The position numbers were made by a program, and so were the translations under genes. A model generated the notes under the pieces. It was given only the letters and a program-made list of their open reading frames with translations. It searched no databases and was not told where the DNA came from. Below, in pieces: positions 1-11,560 of a stretch of 64,000 nucleotides of DNA (within the stretch, counting starts at the first letter, position 1; each line of letters opens with the position of its first letter). This stretch comes from Erythrophleum ivorense (Eukaryota; Streptophyta; Magnoliopsida; Fabales; Fabaceae), in assembly GCA_026724425.1 (NCBI GenBank), contig JAIUCV010000076.1, forward strand, positions 3,619,501 through 3,683,500, given 5' to 3'.

Positions 1-1106
1 AATAAACCAATATTCCTATCATCCCCCTCTCCAGCCTCGATCCCGCGGTCACACACTCTTGTTACCTGCATCACATTAGAAAAGAGATGCATGAGTATTT
101 AAGAAATACTCAGTGAGACGGTCATCCCGTCTACAGGCCAATTACGCCAACCACTTGACAATACAGCAATCACCATGAACAATAAACAACAACAGCACAA
201 TAAAACACGACAAACTCAAAACAGAACAATGGTGTCGACCGACACCCCCACGGCGTCGTTCGACACTCCCAGCTAGGTGTTGATCGACACATCCAGAGGG
301 TGTCGTTCGACACTAGCGAAAATCGGTGTCGACCGACACCTAAAAGGTGTCGCTCGACACACGCCCGACAGCTCGAAACTCAGAACGATAAACAGTGCGA
401 CACAAGCCTATAAACACCAAATCAATGGGATTCAACCCCCATAATCGATCAATCACTCAAATAACTCAAGAACAACTCAAAGACAACTCAAACTATCAAT
501 CAACACAACAATCTCCAGTGATTCACGGACCTACGGTCACGCACTCACCTTAGAACGGATTGAACAAGGAAGAACAAGAGAGGAGATGAAGAACACAAAC
601 AATCCTCTCCAAATCAAGCCAAAAACTCCTAGAATCTCCCAAAATCGCCTCCCTTTGCCTCTGCCTCGAAAAGTGAGCCTCAAACGCGGCTACAGTGTTT
701 TTAATCGCGAGAATAGGGTTTCCTTCACCTAAACCGGACAAAGCCAGCCGACTTGAATCGAACCGGTCGATTTTCCAATAACCGGTGTCGAGCGTTGTGT
801 CGGTCGACACCACTCGACCAAACCATCAAAACCGAACAACAATCGATTTAAACCGGAAATCGATTTCACAAACCGGTGTCGATCGACACCCCTACTAGTG
901 TCGCTCGACACCAACTGACCAGAAGCCTTTTTACACATTTTTCTACACGATGCTTGAACCATTAGACCGATTGCAAAACAATCAAACAAGAACATGCACA
1001 GCCAATCCGAGATTCACACCTTATAGAGCATATGCAAACACACCCGGTCACTTGGTGTCGTCCGACACCACTCCCAAAACAGCATTTCAGGTTTACGGTT
1101 GTTTCA
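1..1106 (-). mobile_element. Tekay-like gypsy LTR, truncated by the window start
   Basis: Matches by eye the LTRs at 5066, 14685 and 61038 (same strand) and 31261 (opposite strand). Shared blocks include the ctacaggccaattacg segment, the segment with caccggt-type palindromes, and a right edge reading ggtttacggttgtttca, a diverged form of ggttcacggatgttaca. It carries several TGTCG-NN-CGACA palindromes (for example near 233, 330, 885). The right end lies against the last bases of an Athila-type LTR, so it appears to have inserted there. The left end and its TSD are outside the window, so solo LTR versus element end cannot be decided. Confidence 0.75.
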
Positions 1107-1570
1107 ATATCAACTCCCCCAGACTTAGGCTTTTGCTTATCCTCAAGCAAGTAAGCATGAAAGAGAGGTTTGAAAACGTGAGAACTCTCAAATCTTTTGG
1201 AAATCCACATTGACGTTTGCTTTAGTAATCTACATAAAACAGCAATGGCATTTAGAATTAAGAACAAGAGTACATACCATGAGTTTTGCAATCATCCCAA
1301 AGCAATCCACTCCTCTTTGGACCATCCAAATTCGCCACCTTTGACTCATTTTGTTTCTAAAGGTGAGGTCTCAACTAGGGAATATCGATCAAATGGCTCA
1401 TAGTCTCTTACCCATCCTCTTTTGATTACACACATGTCTTCCGTCTTGTTTCTCTTCTCTCTTCTCACTTCTTCAAGTTGATTTTTCCCTTTTTAAGGTT
1501 ATCAATGTATTTTTTTTTATCAACTTCATCTCTTTAGTGGTTTAGAGATTTTTATTCTTTGAATGGATCT

Positions 1571-1689
1571 TCCATAGACGCGAGTATTGATGGTTGTAGC
1601 CACCTAATCCCCGGTTACTTGGATCCATAGACCTCCCATAGACGCGAGTATTGATGGTTGTAGCCACCTAATCCTCGGTTACTTGGACC
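1571..1689. repeat. Tandem duplication, two copies of about 64 bp
   Basis: The block starting catagacgcgagtattgatg occurs at 1573 and again at 1637, with one substitution in the shared part (ccccgg versus cctcgg). It lies in non-coding Athila-like sequence. Confidence 0.85.
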
Positions 1690-3614
1690 TTGATGCTTTT
1701 TCTTAAAATTGAAGGGGAGAGAGAGGGAAACCGAACTAGCACAGACTTCACTTGTTGGTGAGGATGAGGAGTCATGCCCTTTGTATGCCAAGCCCCTAGC
1801 TGAGAAGATTAAGTTCATTTGGTGCAGTGTCAAAGATGGATCTTTCTTATGCCCTTAGAGATGTGGGTATTTTTGGTAGATTGATCCAGTCACGGTGCAT
1901 ATGTGGTGAAATATACTGCCAAGAACTGCTCAATGGTCACTTAAACATATGCACAACAATGGTTAGATCCAAGAAAATGTCATAATTCTCGACAAGATTT
2001 TTGACTCAATAAAAATGACTCAATAAAATGAAAGTAATGCAAAATAAAATGCAAAATGAACAAACTTATTAGTAATAATCCCCCCAGACTTAACTTGCAC
2101 CGTCCCGGTGAATAACAAAGAAAAATGGAAAAGATAAATATAGGATGATGTTACCAAGTGATGACCAATTGTGATGAAGATCAGGGTCGGACAAGTGTAG
2201 GAAGCACTTCCTTAGGCATTTTTGGTCGGTGAGTTTTGAATTTCCAGGCTTGATTCGCTCCGGTTGGCATTTTGGTCGAGTATGGTCCATTTGGTCGACC
2301 TGAAAGTAGTGCCATGAACCACAGCTCAAACCGTGAAGATTTTCTCAATCCATATTGAAATTTCATCAACCAACCTCATATTTTATGACCACTGGTGAAG
2401 TTTGAGGCCATTCGAACGAGCGTTTTGGAAGTTGCTTCACAAAATGGTCAAAGCGGCTCCGGGAAGGTCTTCCTTTGGCCGTTTGATGTTTGCTCGTTCG
2501 TCTTCTGATTTTCTTCTGGAATAATGATTTCTAAGCTCCAAGAATTCATTTCCAACCGGTGTTTGTGCCTATGCCGTGATTTGGGTTTGTCGGCCATTTT
2601 GGTACACCCAGATCGATCAGATAGGGCTCCTTCGGATATCTCCTGAACTGTGAACATTTTACTGTCGTATCTTTTGGATTTGCCAACCAATATGGTATTG
2701 TCTGGCCGCCTGTGAAGTTTGGTAGACTTTTGGTAGACTTCGGTCACATGGTTTGTGAGATAGCCGATGAAGGTCCTCTTTTGCACCTGTTATGGCAGAG
2801 AAAATGACACCAGATGGGATATCTCCAATTCTACTCGGTCGTTTTGAGATTTTCTTCAACAGATTGATTCTTTTATCCACATTTATCATTCCCAAGTGGT
2901 GTTCACCTTATTCCTTGTGATTTGGTGTGGATCTCCATTGAAACCGCCTAGAAACCGCAATGGACTCCATGTTTTCTTGTGGTTTTGGCAACTCCTCTTG
3001 ATATTGTTCCTATCAAATAGTTAAGTCCTTACAAAACACTTAAAATCACTATCAGGTGTGGTCTTAGATCGAGATCCCAAGTAACCAGCTTGAAGTTCTC
3101 ATTCTAAGAGAATATGGTATAAACTATAAAAACATATTGGGTCTTGGTTAGAGATCCCAAAGTTCTAGAATAGTTTAACATCAGTGAAATCAATGCATAT
3201 TTCAGTTTGACAAGTCAAGGTATATTTCATTCATTAACCATTAAAAGTTTTAAGCAATTTAAAACCATTAAATGTAACTAATGAAGTGCAAAGTTCAAAT
3301 GCTCATCAAGTGAATATCAAAATGGTTATCATTGAATGAAATATACAGAGTTACGTACCTTGAGTGGAGAATTCACCTTTATACAAGGGTGGGAACATAG
3401 AGTGGGACACTTTCTTTGTTTGGTTTCCTTTTGGGTCTTCATCCTAAAACATTTTTTTGTATTTTTATGCAATTTTAAAAATTCATGAAAAATAAAACTA
3501 AGTAGTTATGCATGCAATATTGATTTGAAAATTAAAAATGAAAATAAAAACCGTGTGAGTTGCCTCCCACAAAGCTCTTTGTTTTAAGTCATTTAGCTTG
3601 ACTCCTTTTTCTTT

Positions 3615-4397
3615 TTAGGTGCGGATGAGCTCAACTAAAGGGTTTGGGATCCCTTTAGTCTCTCCATTCTCTGGTTCAGGGGGCTCATGTGGTGGTTTGG
3701 GCACTCCAATATCATCTCCCATGTCATCCTTGAAGACAAATGCACTTGGGAAAAGCTTTAAGGTGTTCCCGAGTGTTTCCTTTGCGGTATAAGCTTCTTT
3801 GGGGTCCGGATCCTTAGGGACAAGGAATCTTATGTGGGAAAAGGACTTAGGCGCATCATCAGACTCCTCTTTAGCTCCATGTTCGTCCAAGGTAGGTGAG
3901 AAAACCGAGTTGATGTCCTTGAAGACATCTTCATGTTTCAGCTTCGATGGTTTTATGGCCTCCTTAGGTTTTGGATAGGGCTCACTCTTCTTAGGATCTT
4001 TAGGCAGCATGGCTCCTTTATTTGACATGAGAGTGGATTTATCCGGTGGTAGCTTGATCGCACTTGGTGTTGACATGACCAAGTGATATGCGGTTCTTCA
4101 TGTAGTCCATGACCACACCGGCTGTGGCTAGGAATGGGGTTCCAAGTATCAGCTGGTTCCTCTTTGATCCTTCCCATACCATGATATGAAAGTCACGACT
4201 AGTCTCTCTCCTATCTCCAACATTACATCTTCTAGAACTCTATAAGGCTCCATGCTTGATAGATCCGAAAACTCGACTCTCACCTTAGGATCTTCAAAAT
4301 ATTTGAATGCCAAATCCTTTGCGAGTGCATGGGACATGAGATTCACATTAGCTCCAGTATCACATAGGCAATCATTGATTGGTATCCATTGATACAA
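3615..4397 (-). pseudogene. Athila-like retropepsin (aspartic protease) relic with downstream linker
   Basis: On the minus strand 4397-4149 reads a protease-like segment with CDTGANVNLMS, the retropepsin active-site D-T-G motif followed by the hydrophobic stretch usual in Athila proteases. Reading continues in other frames through 4177-3953 (around a VMVWEGSKRNQ-type stretch and a G-x-P block) to a 155-codon open frame at 4082-3615, rich in Pro, Lys and Asp. That last part looks like the low-complexity region between protease and reverse transcriptase. At least two frame changes separate the parts, so it is broken. No RT follows, so the element had lost pol or was always non-autonomous. Confidence 0.6.
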
Positions 4398-5065
4398 ACT
4401 GGAATCACAAACTTCCCCGGATCTTCTAACTTTAGAAATAGCTTGTTCTCAAGCCTTCTCTTGTAAGCTCTTCTTGATTCCCATGTATACCTATCCGGTT
4501 TTTGGCTCTCCTAAGTGGCTCCGAAACTTTATTGAGAGGTGTTAGAAATATGAGAGGATGATCGATACAAAAGGCTTAAATCAATTATATATAGGTGAGG
4601 AGGAGCCTAGGTCGGCTAAGTTAATGCGCAGCCAAGAAAAGGAAAGTTTCCATTTCTTCTCCGGTTGAGCTTGCACGCCAAGTCTTGGGTCTTTGGCCCG
4701 CGATCATTCTTCAAGGACTCCGGTCCAAGTAGCTAATGAAATGTTGAATGAAGCCCAGTCTTAGCCCGGAGTAGATCGGGTCAAAGGGTACACCATTTCT
4801 TATGTGGGCTTCGTTTCCTCGTCAGACGGAACATATCTTGGTAAAACGGGAGTATCTCCCTGATGGCTGATCCAAATAACCTCATTCCACTTCGCCGTGA
4901 TGCATGACTCGAATATATGCCCAGCAAGACCAAGATCATAATATTCAGACGTCGGAAAGACCTTCTACCTTGGCCATCTTTCTGATATTCCGGTTCTGTC
5001 CGATCGCAGAAATCAGACACTTGGAGTTTTATTGATGCTCTTGACTTGAAAACTTGCATGGATCA

Positions 5066-6186
5066 TGAAACAACCAGTCCCTTTTTTTTTTTTTTTTTAT
5101 AATTATCAATGCGAAAGTTCTCGAAAGAAATCAATAATTAAATAAAATAAATCAATAACAATCGCGGAACATCAAATGAGCAAAACACCAAAGTCATAAA
5201 ATAAATCTAACAACCTAAAAACGGTTTGCTAGCCACATAAGAATAAATAACACTATCATCCTATCATCCTCTTCATCTCTCGGCCTCATTCCGCAGTCGA
5301 ACATTCTTGTTACCTGCATCACATTGGAATAGAGATGCGTGAGTATTATCATAAATATTCAGTTAGTCGATCATACCGCCTACAGGCCAATTACGTAATC
5401 CACTAGACAATACAGCAAACGATAATAACAGCAACAATGATCAACAGCAACAACGAACAACAACAACAGTACTCGTGTCGACCGCCACTCCCACTGTATC
5501 GCTCGACACGGCCCAACTAGGTGTCGACCGACACACCCAGGGGTGTCGCTCGACACTAGCGAAATCGGTGTCGACCGACACTTAAAAGGTGTCGCTCGAC
5601 AAACGCCCGACAGCTCGAAACCCAGAACGATAAACCGTGCGAGGCAAGCATAAAAACACCAAATCAATGGGATTCAACCCCCATAATCGATCAATCACTC
5701 AAATAACTCAAGAACAACTCAAGGACAACTCAAAATATCTACAACAAAACAAATCTCCAGTGATTCACGGACCTACAGTCATTCACTCACCTTGAAAGGA
5801 TTAGAAACAAAGGGGAACGATGAACAGCAACCACAAAGCCTCAGATCGATCCTCCAAACTCCAAAAACTCCACAAAATCGCCTCCAACTCTCTGGGAACA
5901 TCTCTGTCTCGATAAGTGAGCCTCAAACGCGGCTACAGTGTTTTTAATCGCGAAAATAGGGTTTTTTCGCCTAAACCAAACTAATCAGCCGACTTAAAAC
6001 GAACCGATCGATTCCTCGATAACCGGTGTCGATCGACACCCTCTCTGGTGTCGGTCGACACCACTTAACCAGAACCAAAAACCGAACAAAAATCGATTTA
6101 AACCGCAATCGATTGTCATACACAATTCAAAGAAATCTAAACAACTTAACCGAAGAAAAAAACTGGTGTCGCTCGACACTAGACAC
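5066..6186 (-). mobile_element. LTR of a deleted Tekay-like element (copy A)
   Basis: Starts tgaaacaaccag followed by a T-tract, the standard terminus of this LTR family read on the minus strand, after gatca at 5061-5065. It shares the ctacaggccaattacg segment and TGTCG-NN-CGACA palindromes (near 5475, 5518, 5567, 6026, 6047, 6165). The end of the LTR, the 3' untranslated region and all of integrase are missing: LTR sequence runs straight into reverse transcriptase code near 6187. This is an internal deletion of several kilobases compared with the copy at 31261-50404. Confidence 0.75.
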
Positions 6187-7326
6187 CCAGCAAAACATGC
6201 TAGCAAAACCCTTGACGAATCTCATGTAATAACCTGCTAAACCCAGAAAACTCCTGATCTCGGTAGCACTACTCGGTCTGGGCCAATCTCTGATAGCCTC
6301 AATCTTCGTCGGATCTACTAAAACTCCCTCTGGAGAAACAATGTGACCCAGAAATCCCATCTTTCGCTGCCAGAAACTGCACTTGCTCAACTTAGCATAC
6401 AGCTTATGCTCTCTAAACTTCTTCAGAACCAATCTCAGATGCGTCTCGTGCTCCTCGGGACTCCTCGAATATACCAAAATGTTGTCAATGAAGATGATAA
6501 CGAACACGTCCAAAAACTCCTTGAACACGTCGTTCATCAACCTCATAAAAGTTGTCGGCGCATTAGTCAAACCGAAAGGCATGACCACACGCTCAAAATG
6601 TATGTATCTCGTCCTGAAAGCCGTCTTGCGAACATCTGCCTCGTCTATTGGAAAATTATGGTAACCCGATGCCAAGTCTATCTTGGAGAACCAGGTTGCA
6701 CCCCTCAGCTGGTCCAGCAACTCATCAATCCTTGGGAGAGGGTACCTGTTCTTCACAGTGACTCGGTTAAGTCCCTAGTAATCGATGCACAACCAGAAAC
6801 TCCCATCCTTCTTCTTCACGAACAACACTGGCGCTCCCCACAGTGAAACACTCGGCCGGATAAAACCCTTTCTCAAAAGGTCCTCAAGCTGCTTCTTCAG
6901 CTCTGCCGACTCTGCTGAAGCCATCCTGTAAGGCGTCTTAGATATCGACGCTGTCTCCGGCTCTAGTTCAATCGTGAAAGGATCAGACCGAGATGGTGGT
7001 AATCCCTTCGGCGACCGAAAAACATCCTCGAACTCCTGAAAAACTTGGATATCCCCAATAGCAACCTCACCACTGGACTCCGACATAACAATCGTCGCCA
7101 AGTAAGCCTCGAAACCTCGCTCTATCATCTGTTCAGCATGAATAACCGAGATCACAAGACTCCCGGAAGTCGGTCTCACTCCCTGAAACACCAACCTCCC
7201 TGCATCACGCTCAAAGACCACTTTGCCTCGATAAAAATCCAGGTGAATTATGTAGTAGGCTAACCAGTCCATCCCCAAAATGACATCATAAAGCTCCACC
7301 GGACTGATAACCAAATCTGCTGGCAT
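6187..7326 (-). pseudogene. Protease end and reverse transcriptase of copy A (Tekay-like gypsy)
   Basis: Read on the minus strand, 7326-6775 gives the protease C-terminus (VILGMDWL) and the RT start (KTPYRMA, WGAPVLFVKKKDGSF). Then 6756-6190 gives the RT core with KNRYPLPRIDELLDQL, SKIDLASGYH and the catalytic box IIFIDNILVYS. The YIDD-type motif reads FIDN, where the related copy at 46100 has FIDD, so a catalytic Asp is lost. A stop codon separates CIDY from GLNRVTVKNRY-equivalent sequence. Code ends at GYYMRFVKGFASM, beyond which the frame enters LTR sequence. RNase H, integrase and chromodomain are absent. This copy is dead and useful mainly as a comparator. Confidence 0.85.
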
Positions 7327-8704
7327 CGACTATCCAGCAATTTGAACATCCACTGCTCTAGCACCGCCAGAAGTAGCCAGGAAACCTCCGCCCGCCACCT
7401 TGACCATACCCGAACGCTCACCAGCGCTGCTCTGAATGCCACTCTCGGCACGCTCCAGAGTAATGAAGCAATTCAATGCTCCAAAATCAAACAACACGTG
7501 GGACTCAAAACCGCCCACTAAAAAGGTCCCTGTGATATTCCCGGACTGACTAGTCTGGCCAACCTCTGCCGAAGAGTATACTCGCGGTGCCGATCCAATC
7601 TGACCCAATAGCTGGACCGCCGCAATCTGAGCCACTGGCTGAGCCACTACTGGTTGAACCACTGCCACCGCCATCTGCTGTAACTTGGGACACATCAGCC
7701 TTATATACCCCGACTCTCTGCAATGAAAGCACACCCTAGTCTCCGGGCTGATTCCCTCTTGGGATAGCTCGCCACAAAATGCTCCGTGCTCCCACAACCA
7801 TAGCAACTGCCACGACCACTCTGGCTGCCTCCAGAAATCTCGTCTAACCTCCTCTTTTGGCCCTGTGCAGTCTTGCCGCTCTTGCCAGAACCAGAACCTC
7901 TGCGCTGCGGCGCCTGCTGCTCCTTCTGCGGTTGACTCCTCGGCTGAACAGTAGGAGCAACCACATATGGAACAGCCACCGGACCAACCTGTTAACGCAT
8001 ATCCTCCTCAATCGATGCTGCCAGCTCCACTAGCTCAGCCCTCGTAGTGTATCTAGCACCTTTGCACTGAGACCTGATGCTCAAATGAAGTCCCTGCAAG
8101 AACCTCTGCACAGAGCCCGCTCGTCCTCCAGACCCCGCCCAGTATGAACAACAAGCCTGCTGAACTCTGCGTTGTACTCCCGCACTGAACTCTGTCCCTG
8201 AGCCAGCACCATGAATCTAATATGAAGACGATCTCGAGCCTCCTAAGGAAAATACTTAGCGTTGAAATCTGCGAGGAATTCGCCCCAAGTCCACACTGCT
8301 CTCCTAGCCTCGATAGCTCACCACCACAAATGAGCATCACCTTCCAGATAGTGAACTACCAACTCTACCTGGTACTCAGCAGGGCATCTGATAGACCGGA
8401 AGTTGCGCTTCAGTTTCAAAGGCCACTCATCGGCCTCCTCAGACCCAACTCTGCCCTCGAAGAAAGGCGTAGCAATCATCTGCATCTGCCCCATCATCTC
8501 TAGATAAGGCGGACATCCAGCAACTGCAGCCCCAGGCTGCTCAACAACTGCAGCACCATGCTGCGCCCTGGCCACTGGAGGTGCACGCGAAGCCTGCTCT
8601 GGAACCACTGGCGGAAAACGTGCCATCAGCTGCGTCAGCAATCCCACGACAAGATCATCACGGCCCTGAGCTGCAGCAGCACCCCCACCTGGGGCCGCCC
8701 CAGA
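7327..8704 (-). pseudogene. Gag and protease start of copy A
   Basis: On the minus strand, 8647-8318 encodes a retrotransposon Gag segment (TPFFEG...ADEWPLKLKRNFRSIRCP, YLEGDAHLWW) matching 43530-43740 of the plus-strand copy. Frameshifts and stops lie between 8318 and 7979. The zinc-knuckle region follows: a first CCHC with its last Cys replaced by Tyr (VASYPK), and a second reading CFHCRESGYIRLMC with His replaced by Tyr. The protease motif reads LFDFGALNCF, while the relative has LFDSGASNCF. A TAG near 7327 ends this frame. Gag runs directly into protease code through ITGTFLVGG with no intron, unlike the copy at 44952-45065. Confidence 0.8.
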
Positions 8705-9057
8705 TCAAACACGCATATAAACATAAACTCATCATGAATAAGACACAATCAAGTCGATCTAGTATTCCCGAACCTACGGTCACGCACTCACCTTTAAATC
8801 GGATTGAACAAAGGGAAAAACGAGATGAACAGTGACGAAAATGCTCAAGAACAATCCAACTCTCCCAAATTCACCAGAATTCTCCAAAACTCTTTTCTCC
8901 TCTCTCTTTTCTGCTGGAATTCGAAAAATGTGAAGAAAAGCGGCTCTCCTTCTTTCAAACTCGCGACATAGGGTTTCTCCCTTAACCAAACCACAAAGTG
9001 GGACAATTGAAATCATACCGAAATCGAATTGTCGAACCGGTGTCGCTCGACACCAAC
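8705..9057 (-). mobile_element. LTR fragment at the 5' side of copy A
   Basis: Contains the family block acctacggtcacgcactcac (near 8772), the conserved initiator-side segment seen in all LTRs of the family, and one palindrome ggtgtcgctcgacacc near 9038. Neither terminus nor the primer binding site is present, so it was truncated on both sides. The right junction with copia LTR sequence lies near 9058. Confidence 0.6.
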
Positions 9058-9260
9058 TGTCAAACTCAACAGATTGGCTTAAGGATGTGACAAAAGCTCT
9101 CTGAGACGTACCGAGATCGTGTTGATCTTGGGAACTCGTATATCTTGGTGTTCTTTAATTTCTGCACAACATCAAACACAATCAAATCAACAAAGGTATA
9201 ACTAATCACTTGCAATCTGTATTGATAAACATAACTGAATATTTGTACTAAACACCAACA
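9058..9260 (+). mobile_element. 3' portion of a copia 5' LTR
   Basis: It ends aacaccaaca immediately before a tRNA-Met type primer binding site at 9261 and is followed by a copia gag start at 9449, so it is the U5 end of a 5' LTR. The upstream part is missing at the junction with the gypsy LTR fragment. No matching 3' LTR is seen after the copia coding end at 16129. Confidence 0.6.
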
Positions 9261-9275
9261 GGGGTATCAGAGCTA
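9261..9275 (+). other. Primer binding site of the copia element (tRNA-Met type)
   Basis: ggggtatcagagcta matches the usual TGGTATCAGAGC of plant copia elements except at its first bases, and directly follows the LTR end. Confidence 0.75.
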
Positions 9276-9448
9276 AGTTAAAGCTATTCAGTTCGAAGGA
9301 TTAATCAAGATCAGAAAGCCTGTTCGTTTGAGTTATACTTCTTCACCGGTTCAAGGTTTATTGTACCAAGAGGTGCTGCTGTTTTTTTTTTGGAATCTGA
9401 GTTTGAGTTCAAGGATATTAAAACTTGTCGGATTACGAGTTTTATAAG

Positions 9449-11560
9449 ATGGAGCCAACTTGATAGTAGGATTTTTGCTACCAATTACTCAAATCCACTA
9501 TTCTTGTCCTTGTAGCATTTGAGGTATCAATCCAAAGGGGTTAAGATTAAGAAATTAAGAATGCAAGAAACTATCTAAGCTAAGCAAATTCAAAGAGGGG
9601 TTTTTATCTAGCAACCTAGATGAGAAATTAAGCATAAACTTAAAGCAAAAACTTAAAACAAGAAGTCAAACTCAAGAGACAAAAATAAAAACGAAAATGG
9701 AAGAAGTAAAACAAGATAAGCAAATGGGTCATTGAACTAGATAGACTCTTTGACTAATCTATGATTCTCAATCAATCAAGAGAATGCTAATCCTTAGGCA
9801 AAGAACTCTTGAACAAAACTAATCCACTCTCATGGAACTAATCACTTTGCTAATTACCAATTTCAAGAACTAATCATCATTAGTGAAATTCGAAATCAAC
9901 AAGCATTATAAACAAGTTCTATCAAGCCAATAATCACCTTAAACATCTAACCTCTTAGGTTAAGCATGAAAATATCTTGATTTAGTTGCTTGGGGCATTT
10001 CATCAAACACCTTGTGGGTGTGAAATGCCCTTTGATCTAAATCACTTTTCTCAAAGCTAATCTAGCATTTATTTAGATCACTAAACAAGAAAGGATATAA
10101 GCAATCTAAGCCCTAAGCATCAAGATCAATCACTGAATCTCTCTAAATCTAACCCATCCCTAAACCCTAAGAGAACTACTCACTAATCATACTCAAATCA
10201 ACAAACCCAAAGAGAGAAGCGTTGCTAAACATGATTAGAGATATGCAATAAGAGAGATTAATGAAGAAGAATTCTAAAATTCATAATCACTCTTAAAGGA
10301 TCTTGCAAAATGTGTTTAAGAATAAAAGGGAAAAAGGTTTAAGCTCTCAAATAAATATTACAAGATAAAGCATAAAATCAGGTCTAAACGGTATTTATAC
10401 TAAAGAGGGAAGGAGGAGCCTCGGTCAACATTTTTGCTTTGACTTTACTGGTCCAACCATTTTGAGTAAACTCCTCAAGTGCTCTGTTTTCCTTGCTCAA
10501 GTCATATGTTTTGCAACCTCCTTTGAACGCCTTTAATCTCTGGTCAGCTTCCGGCTTGTCTCCGATCACTACCTCCGTTCGTAACCTCCGCTAACAGCTC
10601 CTTTAACCTGACAAATACACTCCAAATGCAACAAAAATGAAAATTCTAAAAGCTAAATGTTCCTAAGTGGATGAAACCTACACTAAATGGCATGAAATGA
10701 GACTCAAATATACACAAAACTATGCAGAACATGCTACTAAATGTATGCAATTATTGAGTATATCACAACTCAAGGCAGGTTTGAGGTGGAGAAATTTGAT
10801 GGAGAAGGTGATTTTACTTTTTTTAAGCTTAAGTTATTGGTGGAGATCTTAGGGCTTGACTCAGTTATTCAGCGAAAAGCTGTTATTGATTCTTAAGAAA
10901 AAGGGATCCTAAAGCCTGATCCTAAGAGGCTGGAGAAGGATCGGAGGGTAAGAAATCTTTTGAGTTCGAGTTTGGCAGACGTCATGTTGAGAAAGGTATC
11001 AAAGAACCTACAACATATGATATGTGGAGAGCGCTGGAAGACATATATCAAGTTAAGACTCTGCCACAAAGGTTTTATCTCAAGCAAAGATTCTACAGCT
11101 TTAAGATGGATGAAGACAAGAACCTGGATAAGAACTTGGATACATCCAATAAGTTGATATCTGATCTCGCAAGCCTAAATGTAGAGATGAGTGAAAAGGA
11201 TCAAGCTGCAATTCTTCTTAACAGTTTGCCTAAAAGGTTTGACCATCTTGTACACACTTTGAAGTATAGTGGTGGAAAAGATACAATATCACTCAATGAG
11301 ATAATCAGGTCAGCCTATTCTATAGAGCTAGAATTAAAAGAAAATATTCTCTCCAACAAGCAGAGAAACGCTGATGAAGGGTTAGTGGGTCAAACAAGAG
11401 GCAGAACTGATAAAAGAAGTAAATCAAAAGGAAGATCTAACAACATAAGTAAGTCCAGAGAGAAAGGAAAGAGGGCTTGCTGGATATGTGGAAGTGAAGA
11501 TCATCTGAAGTGAGATTGTCCTAAGAGAAACCAGTCAAGATTAAGTCAGCACAGAAGTGA
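9449..11560 (+). pseudogene. Copia Gag, split by a solo LTR and broken by stops
   Basis: The ATG at 9449 starts MEPT, then the LTR at 9461-10765 intervenes, and the frame resumes at 10771 with a Gag start of the type GRFEVEKFDGEGDFT. A TAA follows at about 10893 and a frame change leads to 11022-11513, which reads the Gag core (MWRALEDIYQVKTLPQRF, NSLPKRFDHLV) and a zinc knuckle CWICGSEDHLK whose next codon is TGA at 11511. The remaining knuckle Cys follows after that stop. Inserting the solo LTR plus its 5-bp duplication (1310 bp) shifts the frame. Clearly dead. Family: Ty1/copia with a UBN2-type Gag. Confidence 0.8.
9461..10765 (-). mobile_element. Athila-type solo LTR in copia gag
   Basis: Begins tgatagtagg and ends gagtatatca, flanked by the perfect 5-bp target duplication caact at 9456-9460 and 10766-10770. 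The first ten bases equal the start of the Athila LTRs at 32817 and 41717, and the phrase atcaatccaaag recurs in both. No internal element sequence is present, so this is a solo LTR left by recombination between two LTRs. Strand is given by analogy with 32817-43269. Confidence 0.9.

Larger units (their letters stand above)
1107..5065 (-). mobile_element. Athila-like element remnant (internal region)
   Basis: The left edge is an LTR terminus ending atatca followed by actcccccagacttag, which on the minus strand is a polypurine tract beside the 3' LTR. The solo LTR at 9461-10765 ends with the same atatca, so both may belong to one family. A second PPT-like block (tccccccagacttaa) lies near 2080. 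The middle 2.1-3.6 kb holds no convincing gene. An aspartic protease relic lies at 3615-4397 and no reverse transcriptase or integrase is visible. The right edge is cut by the gypsy LTR at 5066. The organisation resembles the younger Athila derivative at 32817-43269, although the sequence is diverged. The 4400-5065 part shows only short minus-strand ORFs that I do not recognise. Confidence 0.6.

Noticed and set aside
4781..5059. 92-codon minus-strand frame near the Athila-like remnant's right edge
   Set aside because: No recognisable motif, and flanking frames are closed; too weak to call a gene.
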